From CAZMSD01 sp964568855 (GTDB lineage: Bacteria; CAIWAD01): a DNA stretch of 64,000 bases. Positions 52,154-60,585 of this stretch are shown piece after piece; the stretch's first letter is position 1, and every line of letters starts with the position of its first letter. The notes beneath the pieces are model-generated. The model saw only the letters and a program-made list of their open reading frames with translations. It was not told the origin of the DNA and ran no database searches. The position numbers and the translations under genes are program-made. The stretch lies in NCBI GenBank assembly GCA_964568855.1, contig CAZMSD010000009.1, positions 37,392-101,391 on the forward strand, given 5' to 3'.

Positions 52154-53188
52154 ATGGGATTCTCGATCTTCAGCCTCTTCGGCGGAGTCTTCTCCAACGA
52201 TATCGCCATCGACCTGGGGACGGCCAATACGCTCGTCTACGTCAAGGGCAAGGGCATCCTGGTGCGCGAGCCCTCGGTGGTGGCCGTCAACCACAGCGAC
52301 AAGAAGGTCATCGCCATAGGTTTCGAGGCCCGGGAAATGGTGGGCAAGACCCATTCCGGGGTGGAGACCGTGCGACCCATGCGCGACGGCGTGATCGACG
52401 ACGACGAAGTGGCCGAGGAGATGATCCGCGCCTTCATCCGCAAGGTCAGCCGCAACCGTCTCACGCGGCCGCGGGTGATCGTCTGCGTGCCCAGCGGCGT
52501 GACCAAGTCCGAGAAGCGGATCATCAACGACTCCGCCGAGCACGCCGGCGCCCGCGAGGTCTACCTGATAGCCGAGCCCATGGCCGCGGCGCTGGGCGTG
52601 GGCCTGCCGGTGGACCAGCCCATCGGCTCGATGGTCATCGACATCGGCGGGGGCACCACGGAAATCGCCGTGATTTCGCTTTCAGGTATCGTAACCGATA
52701 CCTCGATCCGCACCGGCGGGGACGAGATGGACGAGGTGATCGTCCAGTACATGCGCCGCAATTACAACCTGCTGATCGGCGAACGCACGGCCGAGGAGAT
52801 CAAGTGCCGCATCGGATCGGCCACTCCGCTGAAGGAAGAGCTGAAGATGATCGCCAAGGGCCGGGACCTGATCGCCGGCATTCCCAAGGCGGTGGAGATC
52901 TCGAGCGTCGAGATCCGCGACGCGCTGGCCGAGCCGGTGGCCGCCATCGTGGACTCGGTCAAACTGAGCCTGGAGAAGACCCCGCCGGAACTGGCCGCGG
53001 ATATCCGGGACCGCGGGATCATCCTCACCGGCGGCGGTTCGCTGCTCAAGGGCCTGCCGGTCCGGCTGCGCGAGGAAACCAGCCTGCCCGTGAACCTGGC
53101 GGACGATCCCCTGACCTGCGTGGTGCGCGGGACCGGGATGGTGCTGGACAACATGGACCGCTACTCGAAGGTGCTGCTGCGCAAATAG
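52154..53188 (+). CDS. mreB: Rod-shape-determining actin homologue MreB
   Basis: Actin-fold ATPase that directs lateral wall synthesis. 344 residues. Phosphate-1 loop IAIDLGTANTLVY, phosphate-2 MVIDIGGGTTEIAVIS, adenosine loop GIILTGGGSLLKGL. Also conserved: RPMRDGVIDDDEVAEEMIRAF and GDEMDEVIVQYMRR. An inverted repeat AGGTATCG-TAAC-CGATACCT lies inside the gene at 52684-52703. Followed by mreC, mreD, PBP2 and rodA in the standard order. Confidence 0.97.
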   Translation: MGFSIFSLFGGVFSNDIAIDLGTANTLVYVKGKGILVREPSVVAVNHSDKKVIAIGFEAREMVGKTHSGVETVRPMRDGVIDDDEVAEEMIRAFIRKVSRNRLTRPRVIVCVPSGVTKSEKRIINDSAEHAGAREVYLIAEPMAAALGVGLPVDQPIGSMVIDIGGGTTEIAVISLSGIVTDTSIRTGGDEMDEVIVQYMRRNYNLLIGERTAEEIKCRIGSATPLKEELKMIAKGRDLIAGIPKAVEISSVEIRDALAEPVAAIVDSVKLSLEKTPPELAADIRDRGIILTGGGSLLKGLPVRLREETSLPVNLADDPLTCVVRGTGMVLDNMDRYSKVLLRK

Positions 53189-53236
53189 CTCCGGCTGATC
53201 CCTCCGATTCAGCGGTCCGGAACGACCGTTGCTTTC

Positions 53237-54109
53237 ATGAAGTCGACAAGTGCCCAATCCCCCCTGGCTGGCTGGCTGAGCTGGATCATGCTCAGCCTGC
53301 TGGCCGGCCTGCTGCTGATGGGCGGCCGCAGCTACCCGGCCCTGCTCTTCCGCGAAAGCGTGCTCACCGTGATGCGCCTGCCGCTGGCGGCCTGCTCCTG
53401 GATTCCGCAGCACTTCCGGCTGGTCGAGGAAAACCGCGAGCTGCGCCAGCGGGGAGTGGAGCTCTTCGTGGAAAACAGCCGGCTGAAGGAATTGGCGCTG
53501 GAAGGTGAACGGCTGCAGGAGCTGCTCGGTCTTGAGCAGCGGGACGACATGGTCTATTTCCCTTCCCGGGTGATCGCCCGGGGCAACGCCCAGGCGCTGC
53601 AGACCGTGGTGCTCGACCGCGGACTGCGCGACGGCGTGCGAGGCGGAGAGGCGCTGGTGACGCCCTGGGGTCTGGCGGGTACCGTTTTGGAACCCGGACT
53701 GAACCACTCCTTCGGGATCCTGCTCAGCCACCGCGATTTCCGCGCCCGCGTGATGCTGCAGCGCACGCGCGAGGAGGGCCTGCTTTCCGGAGGCTTCGCG
53801 GGTGACCTGGCCCTGCTGGACATCCCGCTCTCAAGCGATGTGCAGGTGGGCGATCCGGTGCTCACCTCGGGCCGGGGCAGCAAGTTTCCCCCCGGCATTC
53901 CCGCGGGCACCGTGAGCCGGGTGTCCGAGACGAGCGGGCTGTTCAAGGAAGTGGAAGTCAGACCCCTGGTGAGGCTGTCCCGGCTGGAGGAACTGTTCAT
54001 CGTGCAGCCGGTGCCCGCTGATTCCGTTGATATTCAGGACCTGCTTCCCGGGGGAGACGGTGTGCCGGAGGCCGGATCCAGCGCCGGGGCGGGAGCTGCG
54101 GAAGGTTGA
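53237..54109 (+). CDS. mreC: Rod-shape-determining protein MreC
   Basis: Periplasmic scaffold of the elongasome, 290 residues. One N-terminal transmembrane helix (~13-33), then a coiled coil (VEENRELRQRGVELFVENSRLKELALEGERLQELL) and the two beta-barrel lobes with VIARGNAQALQTVVLDRGLRDGV and GDPVLTSGRGSKFPPGIPAGTV. Pattern and length are those of MreC. The C-terminal ~30 residues are an Asp/Gly/Ala-rich tail. Confidence 0.93.
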   Translation: MKSTSAQSPLAGWLSWIMLSLLAGLLLMGGRSYPALLFRESVLTVMRLPLAACSWIPQHFRLVEENRELRQRGVELFVENSRLKELALEGERLQELLGLEQRDDMVYFPSRVIARGNAQALQTVVLDRGLRDGVRGGEALVTPWGLAGTVLEPGLNHSFGILLSHRDFRARVMLQRTREEGLLSGGFAGDLALLDIPLSSDVQVGDPVLTSGRGSKFPPGIPAGTVSRVSETSGLFKEVEVRPLVRLSRLEELFIVQPVPADSVDIQDLLPGGDGVPEAGSSAGAGAAEG

Positions 54110-54116
54110 TGGATCC

Positions 54117-54590
54117 ATGCGATACGTGATACTCGGGCTGCTGGTGCTGGTCCAGGCCTCGCTGGGCGACCTGCTGCGTATCTGGGGCAGCGCCCCGGAC
54201 CTGATGCTGGTGGGCATTCTCTGGGCCGCCGCGCCGGGATCCGCCGCCCTGGGCGCTCTCAGCGGCTTCCTGGCCGGCCTGGCGCTGGACCTGCTGGGAA
54301 CGGACCCGCTGGGCGCCTGCGCCCTGGCGGGCACCAGCGCGGGATTCTTCGCCGCCCGCCACCTCTCGCCGGAGCTCAAGCTGCATCCGCTGCGTCTCAG
54401 CGCTCGGGCGCTGCTGATCGTGGCTCCGATCGAGATCTTCCTGGCCAATCTGCGCTTCCTGGGCCTGGATGTTTCTCCGCTGGAGCTGCTGCTCACGAGG
54501 GCGCTGCCGGCTGCGCTGTACACCCTGGCGATCTGTACTGTCCTGCTCTTCATTCCCCGCAGCCCGGCGGGAATGGGGCGCGAAAAATAG
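54117..54590 (+). CDS. mreD: Rod-shape-determining protein MreD
   Basis: A 157-residue, five- to six-helix membrane protein. RYVILGLLVLVQASLGDLLRIWGSAPDLMLVGI and FLAGLALDLLGTDPLGACAL match MreD. It is placed between mreC and PBP2, where mreD is expected. Start taken as ATG 54117, in a frame that starts eight bases after the mreC stop. Confidence 0.9.
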   Translation: MRYVILGLLVLVQASLGDLLRIWGSAPDLMLVGILWAAAPGSAALGALSGFLAGLALDLLGTDPLGACALAGTSAGFFAARHLSPELKLHPLRLSARALLIVAPIEIFLANLRFLGLDVSPLELLLTRALPAALYTLAICTVLLFIPRSPAGMGREK

Positions 54591-54599
54591 GATGGGCCT

Positions 54600-56402
54600 G
54601 TGCGCGAACCGGCGGACATCCAACTTCGCGGCACGGTCCTGCTGGGTCTGGTGCTCTGCGGAATGCTGCTGCTTCTGGGACGCCTCTTTCAATTGCAGAT
54701 CCTGAGCCAGGCCGACTGGAGCGACCGTTCCGTGCAGAACAGGGTCCGCAGCCGGGAAATCCCCGCCCACCGCGGACTGTTGCTGGATCGCGGGGGCGCG
54801 GTACTGGTGGACAATCGACCCAGTTATACCGTATTCGGCGTCCCCGCCATTCTGCTCGGGGACTCCAGCGTGGTCCACAGGCTGGCGCAGGAATGCGGGG
54901 CTCCCGCGGAGAGCATGTTCGGGCGCCTGGCGCGCGGCGGGTCGCGCAGCATGCGGGCGATCCGGCTCCTGGCCGACATCGATTTCGACACGCGGGTGGC
55001 CCTGGCGGAGAACCTGCAGCGCTATCCGGGCGTCGAAGTCCAGATCGATCCCAAGCGGCACTACCCCGTGACACTGGCTCCGCACGCCCTGGGCTACCTG
55101 GGCGAAATCACCGACCAGGAATTGAAGAGCGCCCGGGCCGGGGGAGCCGATCCCGGCGACCTGGTGGGCCGCAAAGGGATCGAACGCACTTACGACGGAC
55201 AGTTGCGCGGCCAGAAGGGCGTGGAGTACATCACGGTGAACGCCCGGGGAATCGCCCAGGGCCCCGCCGAGGGCATGCCCCCCCGGGAGCCGCAGCACGG
55301 CAAGGATCTGCTGCTGACGCTCGATCGCGGCCTGCAGGAGCTGGCCGAAGAGCTGCTGGGAGAGCGGCGCGGCGTGGCGCTGCTGATGGATTGTCGCACG
55401 GGCGCCCTGCTGGCCTCGGCCTCTGCGCCGGACTACCCGCTGGAGCTGTTCAGCGGCCGGATGCCGCCCGAAACCTGGGCGCGACTGTCCAGCGGCGAGC
55501 AGCGTCCCCTGTTGAACCGCGTGATCCAGGGATTGTACCCGCCGGGCTCGCTGTTCAAGATCGCGGTGGCGGCCTACGCCCTGGAATCGGGGGTGGTGGA
55601 CGAACGCTTCAGCGTCACCTGCACCGGCGCCTACAAGCTGGGCCGGCGGATCGCCCGCTGCTGGAAGCCGGAGGGCCACGGCCTGGTGGACATGCACCAG
55701 GCCCTGGTCCAGAGCTGCGATGTCTGGTTCTACCAGGTCGGACTGAAGATGAATCCCGACGAGATCCACTCCGCCGCCGAGGTCTTCCACCTGACCAGAG
55801 CGACGGGAGTGGACATCGCCGGCGAACAGGAGGGACTGGTGCCCGACACGGACTGGTTCGACAGCCATCTGGGACGCGCGGGCTGGACCGTGGGGGTGAT
55901 GCTGAACCTGGCCATCGGGCAGGGGGAGATCCTGCTGACGCCTCTGCAGATGCTCAACTACGCCGCCCTGGTCGCCAACCGCGGATGGAGCGTGGCGCCG
56001 CATTTCGGCTCGCGTCTGGTGGATCGGTTCAGCGGCGAAACCGAGATCCCGGGCTTTCCGCGCTTCGAGACCTCCCTCTCTGAGCGAAGCTGGAGGATGA
56101 TCGAGGAAACCACCCGGGGCGTCGTGGAGCACCCGGCGGGCACCGCCCATCACCTCATGCGGACGGCCTACTCCAGCGCCGGGAAGACAGGCACGGCGGA
56201 GAATCCCCAGGGTGATCCGCACAGCCTCTACATGGGCTGGATGCCCGAGCCCGATCCGGAAGTGGCGGCGCTGGTGCTGGTGGAGAACGCCGGTCACGGA
56301 TCGGACGTGGCCGCCCCCATCGCCTTCCGGCTCTTCGACGCCTACTGGGACCTGCGGCCTGGTGCCGGAACCTCGATGGTCGAAGCAAGCAAGGAACCCT
56401 GA
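54600..56402 (+). CDS. mrdA: Penicillin-binding protein 2 (elongation transpeptidase)
   Basis: Class B PBP of 600 residues that crosslinks peptidoglycan during elongation. One N-terminal membrane anchor (~11-30), a pedestal with VRSREIPAHRGLLLDRGG and GRKGIERTYDGQLRGQKG, then the transpeptidase domain: SxxK as PGSLFK (Ser317, Lys320), SxN as SCD in LVQSCDVWFYQ, and KTGTAE (Lys529). It partners with RodA, encoded two bases after its stop. GTG start; no strong ribosome site, probably coupled to mreD. Confidence 0.95.
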   Translation: MREPADIQLRGTVLLGLVLCGMLLLLGRLFQLQILSQADWSDRSVQNRVRSREIPAHRGLLLDRGGAVLVDNRPSYTVFGVPAILLGDSSVVHRLAQECGAPAESMFGRLARGGSRSMRAIRLLADIDFDTRVALAENLQRYPGVEVQIDPKRHYPVTLAPHALGYLGEITDQELKSARAGGADPGDLVGRKGIERTYDGQLRGQKGVEYITVNARGIAQGPAEGMPPREPQHGKDLLLTLDRGLQELAEELLGERRGVALLMDCRTGALLASASAPDYPLELFSGRMPPETWARLSSGEQRPLLNRVIQGLYPPGSLFKIAVAAYALESGVVDERFSVTCTGAYKLGRRIARCWKPEGHGLVDMHQALVQSCDVWFYQVGLKMNPDEIHSAAEVFHLTRATGVDIAGEQEGLVPDTDWFDSHLGRAGWTVGVMLNLAIGQGEILLTPLQMLNYAALVANRGWSVAPHFGSRLVDRFSGETEIPGFPRFETSLSERSWRMIEETTRGVVEHPAGTAHHLMRTAYSSAGKTGTAENPQGDPHSLYMGWMPEPDPEVAALVLVENAGHGSDVAAPIAFRLFDAYWDLRPGAGTSMVEASKEP

Positions 56403-56404
56403 CC

Positions 56405-57622
56405 ATGTTCACCGCGCTGCGCAAGAACCTCGACCTGAGCCTGCTATTCGCCGCGCTGGGACTGGTCCTGCTGGGTCTGCTGATGCTGAAGAGCGCCAGC
56501 GCCAACCAGCCGGTGGATTACGCGGCCCGGCAACTGACCTGGCTGATTGCCGGAATCCCGATCCTGCTGCTCTGTTTCTTCCTTCCGCCCTCCTTCTGGT
56601 TCGCCACAGCCTGGCTGTTCTACGGCGGCGCTCTGCTGCTGCTGGTGGCGGTCAAGGCGGCGGGCGTCATGGGCATGGGCGCGGAGCGCTGGATCTCCTT
56701 CGGCAACCTGCAATTCCAGCCTTCCGAGCTGGGGAAGGTGGCCGTGGTACTGGCCCTGGCGCGCCAGCTGGCGGACAACCGGGTGGTGCTCTCGCGCCTG
56801 CGCAACATCCTCGGCGCCGCGCTGCTGGCGGTCGTTCCGGCGCTGCTGGTGGCGCTGCAGCCCGACCTGGGAACCGCCCTGGTCTACCTCTTCATCGTCT
56901 TTCCTGTGCTCATCCGGGCCGGCCTTCCCTGGAGTTGGGCGATCTTTCTGACGGCCCCGCTGCTGGCGGCCCTGTTCTCCTTCAACCTGTTCCTGCTGAT
57001 GCTCCTGATCCTGGGCCTGGGAGCGCTGCTCTACGTCACCGAGGTGGGCATCTGGACCACGGCGTCGATCCTGAGCATCAGCGCGGGCATCGGATTCAGC
57101 CTGCCCGCGCTCTGGGGCCTCCTCAAGTCCTACCAGCAGGAGCGGATCCTGGTCTTCCTCGACCCGGAAACGGATCCCCTGGGCGCAGGCTACCAGATCA
57201 TCCAGTCCAAGGTGGCCTTGGGCAGCGGCGGGCTCTGGGGCAAGGGCTACCTGGAGGGCAGCCAGACCCAGCTGGCCTTTCTTCCCGAGCGCCACACTGA
57301 CTTCATCTTCAGCGTCCTGGGAGAGGAGCAGGGATTTGCCGGCGCCGCCCTGGCGCTGGCGCTTTACACGTTGATCATCCTGCGCGCCCTGGTGGTGGGC
57401 CTGAGGCATCGCAACGGATTCTGCGGCTTGGCCATGACCGGTTTCGCCGCCATATTGTTCTTCCACGTGCTGGTGAATGTGGGGATGAGCGTGGGCATCA
57501 TGCCGGTCACGGGACTGCCGCTGCCGTACCTTTCCTACGGCGGCAGTTTCCTGTGGACCAACCTGGCCATCCTGGGTCTGCTGCTCAATTTCTCCTGGCA
57601 CCGGCGCGACAGTCTTACCTGA
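56405..57622 (+). CDS. rodA: SEDS glycosyltransferase RodA
   Basis: Lipid-II polymerase, 405 residues with ~10 helices. Conserved SEDS stretches: MKSASANQPVDYAARQL, the AERWISFGNLQFQPSELGK loop, VALQPDLGTALVYL with the catalytic-type Asp in QPDLGT, and SKVALGSGGLWGKGYLEGSQTQLAFLPERHTDFIFSVLGEE. The C-terminal GLPLPYLSYGGSFLWTNL is diagnostic. Last gene of the elongasome run. Confidence 0.96.
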   Translation: MFTALRKNLDLSLLFAALGLVLLGLLMLKSASANQPVDYAARQLTWLIAGIPILLLCFFLPPSFWFATAWLFYGGALLLLVAVKAAGVMGMGAERWISFGNLQFQPSELGKVAVVLALARQLADNRVVLSRLRNILGAALLAVVPALLVALQPDLGTALVYLFIVFPVLIRAGLPWSWAIFLTAPLLAALFSFNLFLLMLLILGLGALLYVTEVGIWTTASILSISAGIGFSLPALWGLLKSYQQERILVFLDPETDPLGAGYQIIQSKVALGSGGLWGKGYLEGSQTQLAFLPERHTDFIFSVLGEEQGFAGAALALALYTLIILRALVVGLRHRNGFCGLAMTGFAAILFFHVLVNVGMSVGIMPVTGLPLPYLSYGGSFLWTNLAILGLLLNFSWHRRDSLT

Positions 57623-57680
57623 GACGACAGGAAGCCGCGGGAAAGGCGATTGCACCCTTGATCCATTGCTGGAGGGATGA

Positions 57681-57790
57681 ACCATGACGGCAGCGAAGAA
57701 GATAAAGGGCATCGACATCCTAGCGGAAGGTGGAGGCATACCCGAAGCGATGCTGGAAGGAAGGACCATGACGGCAGCAAAGAAGATCAA
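57681..57790 (+). repeat. 84-base-spaced duplication of the 5' end of the phosphofructokinase gene
   Basis: ACCATGACGGCAGC followed by AAGAAGAT-AAGGG occurs at 57681 and again at 57765, 84 bases apart and in frame, with two mismatches in ~29 bases. Each copy has its own Shine-Dalgarno (GGAGGG and GGAAGGAAGG) and ATG (57684 and 57768). Confidence 0.85.
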
Positions 57791-58976
57791 GGGAACCATT
57801 GCGATCCTGACGGGCGGCGGCGACGTGCCGGGGCTGAACCCGGCCATCCGGGCGCTGACGGTCCGGGCCCTGCGCGAGGGCTACCGGGTGATCGGTTTCC
57901 GACGGGGCTGGGCGGGCCTGGTGGAAATGCGGCGCGAAAAAGGCGCCGATAACTGCGAGCAGTATATCGAGCTCAGCGAGGAGATCGTGAACAAGGTGGG
58001 CCGCACCGGCGGAACCTTCCTGCACACCTCGCGCACGCGGGCCAGCCATGTGCCGGAGACGCTGGTGCCGGACCATCTCAAGGGCAGCTACCCGGACGAG
58101 GTCAACGACCTGACGCCCGAGGTCCTGGCCAACCTGGAATGGCTGGGGGTGGACACCCTGATCCCCATCGGCGGCGACGACACGCTGTCTTACGCAGTAC
58201 GGCTGCACAAGGAAGGCGTGCGCGTGCTGGCCATCCCCAAGACGATGGACAACGACGTGCCGGGCACGGACTACTGCATCGGCTTCTCCACTTGTGTCAC
58301 ACGGACCATCGAGATGACCCACGCGCTGCGCACCAGCGCGGGCAGCCATGAGCGCTTCCTGGTGCTCGAGGTCTTCGGCCGCTACGCCGGTTTCACCGCG
58401 CTGCTGCCCACCATGGCCGGAGCGGCCAACCGCTGCGTGATACCGGAGCACGTCTTCGAGGCCGAGCGGCTCTGCGAGCTGCTGGTGAAGGACCGCTACT
58501 CCAACCCGAGCAAGTACAGCGTGGTGCTGGTTTCGGAAGGAGCCACGTTTTCGGGCATGCAGGAAATGGTCTTCGAGGACCATGAACAGGACATGTTCGG
58601 GCACAAGAAGCTGGGGGGCATCGGCGACCATGTGTCACAGAGGCTGAAGGAGATCTCCCCGGATTTCAACCAGGGACGCCGGATCAACGCCATCAACCAG
58701 CGCCTGGGCTACCTGGTGCGCTGCGGCGATCCCGACGCGATGGATTCCATCGTGCCCATGGCCTTCGGCAACCTGGCCCTGGACCTGGTGCTCGACGGAA
58801 CCTCGGGCCGGCTGGTCTGCGTGCGCAACGGGCGCTACGACCACGTGCCCATCGGAGTGGTCACCAGCAGCAAGAAGCTGGTGGACGTGGCCAAGTTCTA
58901 CAACCCGCAGCGCCTGCGCCCGGTCTACGAGCGTTTCGAGTCCAAGCCGCTGTTCATCATGACCTCGGACTACTGA
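57684..58976 (+). CDS. pfp: Pyrophosphate-type 6-phosphofructokinase
   Basis: Phosphorylates fructose-6-phosphate. The donor site has GGDDT where ATP enzymes have GGDGS, and the catalytic loop reads PKTMDNDVPGTD with Lys in place of Gly; both are marks of PPi-dependent enzymes. ILTGGGDVPGLNPAIRA starts the fold and MAGAANRCVIPE and YRYLVRCGDPD-like segments continue it. The ATG at 57684 gives 430 residues but repeats the first residues of the one at 57768 (402 residues); the second start matches the family's natural N-terminus, so the first 28 residues are probably an extension from a duplication. Confidence 0.9.
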   Translation: MTAAKKIKGIDILAEGGGIPEAMLEGRTMTAAKKIKGTIAILTGGGDVPGLNPAIRALTVRALREGYRVIGFRRGWAGLVEMRREKGADNCEQYIELSEEIVNKVGRTGGTFLHTSRTRASHVPETLVPDHLKGSYPDEVNDLTPEVLANLEWLGVDTLIPIGGDDTLSYAVRLHKEGVRVLAIPKTMDNDVPGTDYCIGFSTCVTRTIEMTHALRTSAGSHERFLVLEVFGRYAGFTALLPTMAGAANRCVIPEHVFEAERLCELLVKDRYSNPSKYSVVLVSEGATFSGMQEMVFEDHEQDMFGHKKLGGIGDHVSQRLKEISPDFNQGRRINAINQRLGYLVRCGDPDAMDSIVPMAFGNLALDLVLDGTSGRLVCVRNGRYDHVPIGVVTSSKKLVDVAKFYNPQRLRPVYERFESKPLFIMTSDY

Positions 58977-59122
58977 GCGAATCTTCGCGAGCGAAGCGTG
59001 CGCCGTTTTCGTCGCGTTGACTCTGCTGCGGCATCTTCGGAACTTGAATGTTTCGATCGGCCCGGGCGAAACGAGGCGGGCCCGGCCTCGGCGCGAGATC
59101 CCATTCCCTGGAGAGTCACCCG

Positions 59123-60391
59123 ATGCTGGACATCCGACGCATACGTGAAGCAGCCGATGAACTCCGGGACTCGATCCGGCGCAAGCAGGTGGATCCAGAC
59201 TTGGCGGGCATCCTCGGCCTGGACCGGCGGCGGCGGGAGCTGATCGCCGAGGCGGACGAACTGAAGGCGGAACGCAACCGGGCCTCCAGGGAAATCGCGG
59301 CCCTGCAGAAAGCCGGGAAGGACGCCTCTGGGAACATCGCGGCCATGAAGCGCGTGGCGGCCCGGATCAAGGAGATCGACCAGGAGCTGAAGCAGCTGGA
59401 AGCGGAGCAGCGGGAGCTGCTGCTGATCCTGCCCAATCCTCCCCACTTCTCGGCGCCCGAGGGCCGGGGCGAGGCGGACAACGTGGTCCTGCGCTCCTGG
59501 GGCGAGCGGCCTGAATTCGCCTTCCCGGTTCTGGATCACATCGAGCTCGGGGAGCGGCTGGACATCCTCGACTTCCCCCGGGGCGCCAAGATCGCCGGCA
59601 GCGGATTCCCGCTCTACATAGGTGCGGGCGCGCGCCTGGAACGCGCGCTGATCAACTTCATGCTGGACTTCCAGACCGGCGAGCGGGGCTATACCGAGGT
59701 CTTTCCGCCCTTCCTGGCCAGCAGGGAGTCCATGACCGCCACCGGGCAACTGCCCAAGATGGAAGACGACATGTACTTCTGTCCCCGGGACGAGCTCTAC
59801 GCGATTCCTACGGCGGAGGTGCCGATCACCAACATCCACCGCGACGAGATCCTAGAGGCCGAACGCCTGCCGCTGAACTACTGCGGCTATTCGGCCTGCT
59901 TCAGGCGCGAGGCGGGCAGCTACGGCCGCGAGGTGCGCGGCTTTCTGCGGGTGCACCAGTTCAACAAGGTGGAACTGGTGAAATTCGTGCGGCCGGAGAC
60001 GAGCTACGACGAGCTGGAGCGCCTGCTGGGAGACGCGGAAGAGATCCTGCGCAGGCTCGGCCTGCACTACCGGGTGGTGGAACTCTGCAGCGGCGACCTC
60101 TCCTTCGCCAGCGCCAAGACCTACGACCTGGAGGTCTGGAGCCCCGCAGAGGAGCGCTACCTGGAATGCTCGAGCTGCAGCAATTTCGAGGACTTCCAGG
60201 CCCGGCGCGGTGGAATCCGCTTCAAGGAAAAGGGCGGCAAGGCCCGGCCCCTGCACACGCTCAACGGCAGCGGACTGGCCACCAGCCGCCTGATCGTCTC
60301 CCTGCTGGAGAGCGGCCAGGATGAAGACGGCGGCATCCGCCTGCCCGAAGTTCTCCAGCCCTACATGGGCGGGCTTGAGCGCCTTTCCTGA
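59123..60391 (+). CDS. serS: Seryl-tRNA synthetase
   Basis: Class II synthetase of 422 residues. N-terminal MLDIRRIREAADELRDSI and a long coiled coil (~30-110) form the tRNA-binding arm. Motif 2 is FRREAGSYGREVRGFLRVHQF and motif 3 is LNGSGLATSRLIVSLLE. ATG 59123 has GGAGAG upstream and yields the standard N-terminus; the frame is open 25 codons earlier but starts with unrelated residues. Confidence 0.96.
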   Translation: MLDIRRIREAADELRDSIRRKQVDPDLAGILGLDRRRRELIAEADELKAERNRASREIAALQKAGKDASGNIAAMKRVAARIKEIDQELKQLEAEQRELLLILPNPPHFSAPEGRGEADNVVLRSWGERPEFAFPVLDHIELGERLDILDFPRGAKIAGSGFPLYIGAGARLERALINFMLDFQTGERGYTEVFPPFLASRESMTATGQLPKMEDDMYFCPRDELYAIPTAEVPITNIHRDEILEAERLPLNYCGYSACFRREAGSYGREVRGFLRVHQFNKVELVKFVRPETSYDELERLLGDAEEILRRLGLHYRVVELCSGDLSFASAKTYDLEVWSPAEERYLECSSCSNFEDFQARRGGIRFKEKGGKARPLHTLNGSGLATSRLIVSLLESGQDEDGGIRLPEVLQPYMGGLERLS

Positions 60392-60458
60392 GGACTGCGC
60401 CGCGAGGAGTCTGCCGGACTTAGGATGATCTACTGCAAATTCCAGCTGGATGGCATTT

Positions 60459-60540
60459 TTGCACGAAAATATTACGAAACATAGCTTAAGCTATGCTTCT
60501 TATTTTTTCGCACAAATCTGCTTGCCATCTGAAATTTTCG
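60459..60540. promoter_or_regulatory. AT-rich palindromic region after serS
   Basis: The 16-base perfect palindrome CATAGCTTAAGCTATG (60480-60495) is the core of a longer imperfect inverted repeat (roughly 60459-60520). It is followed on the plus strand by CTTCTTATTTTTTCG, and TACGAAA/TTTCGTAACGAA words flank it. Base composition is far more AT-rich than the rest of the window. It may serve as a terminator for serS, in one or both directions, and the right side as a promoter for the next gene. Confidence 0.5.
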
Positions 60541-60585
60541 TAACGAACCCCTAAGTCCGACAGACTCCTGGGAACTGAAAAAGGC

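Larger units (their letters stand above)
51..58638. repeat. Dispersed over-represented 7-mer GTRTYAC / GTRAYAC
   Basis: By eye I count about 52 copies of GTATCAC, GTGTCAC or GTATTAC and their complements, in both orientations and in coding as well as intergenic DNA, usually followed by G or A. Examples: 3534, 5390, 5573, 8993, 16329, 17529, 23400, 23969, 27026, 31685, 39902, 51011, 51653, 52042. Individual positions are approximate. Reading frame relative to the motif varies. Could be an uptake-type sequence, a nucleoid-protein site or an unusual composition effect; see findings. Confidence 0.45.
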
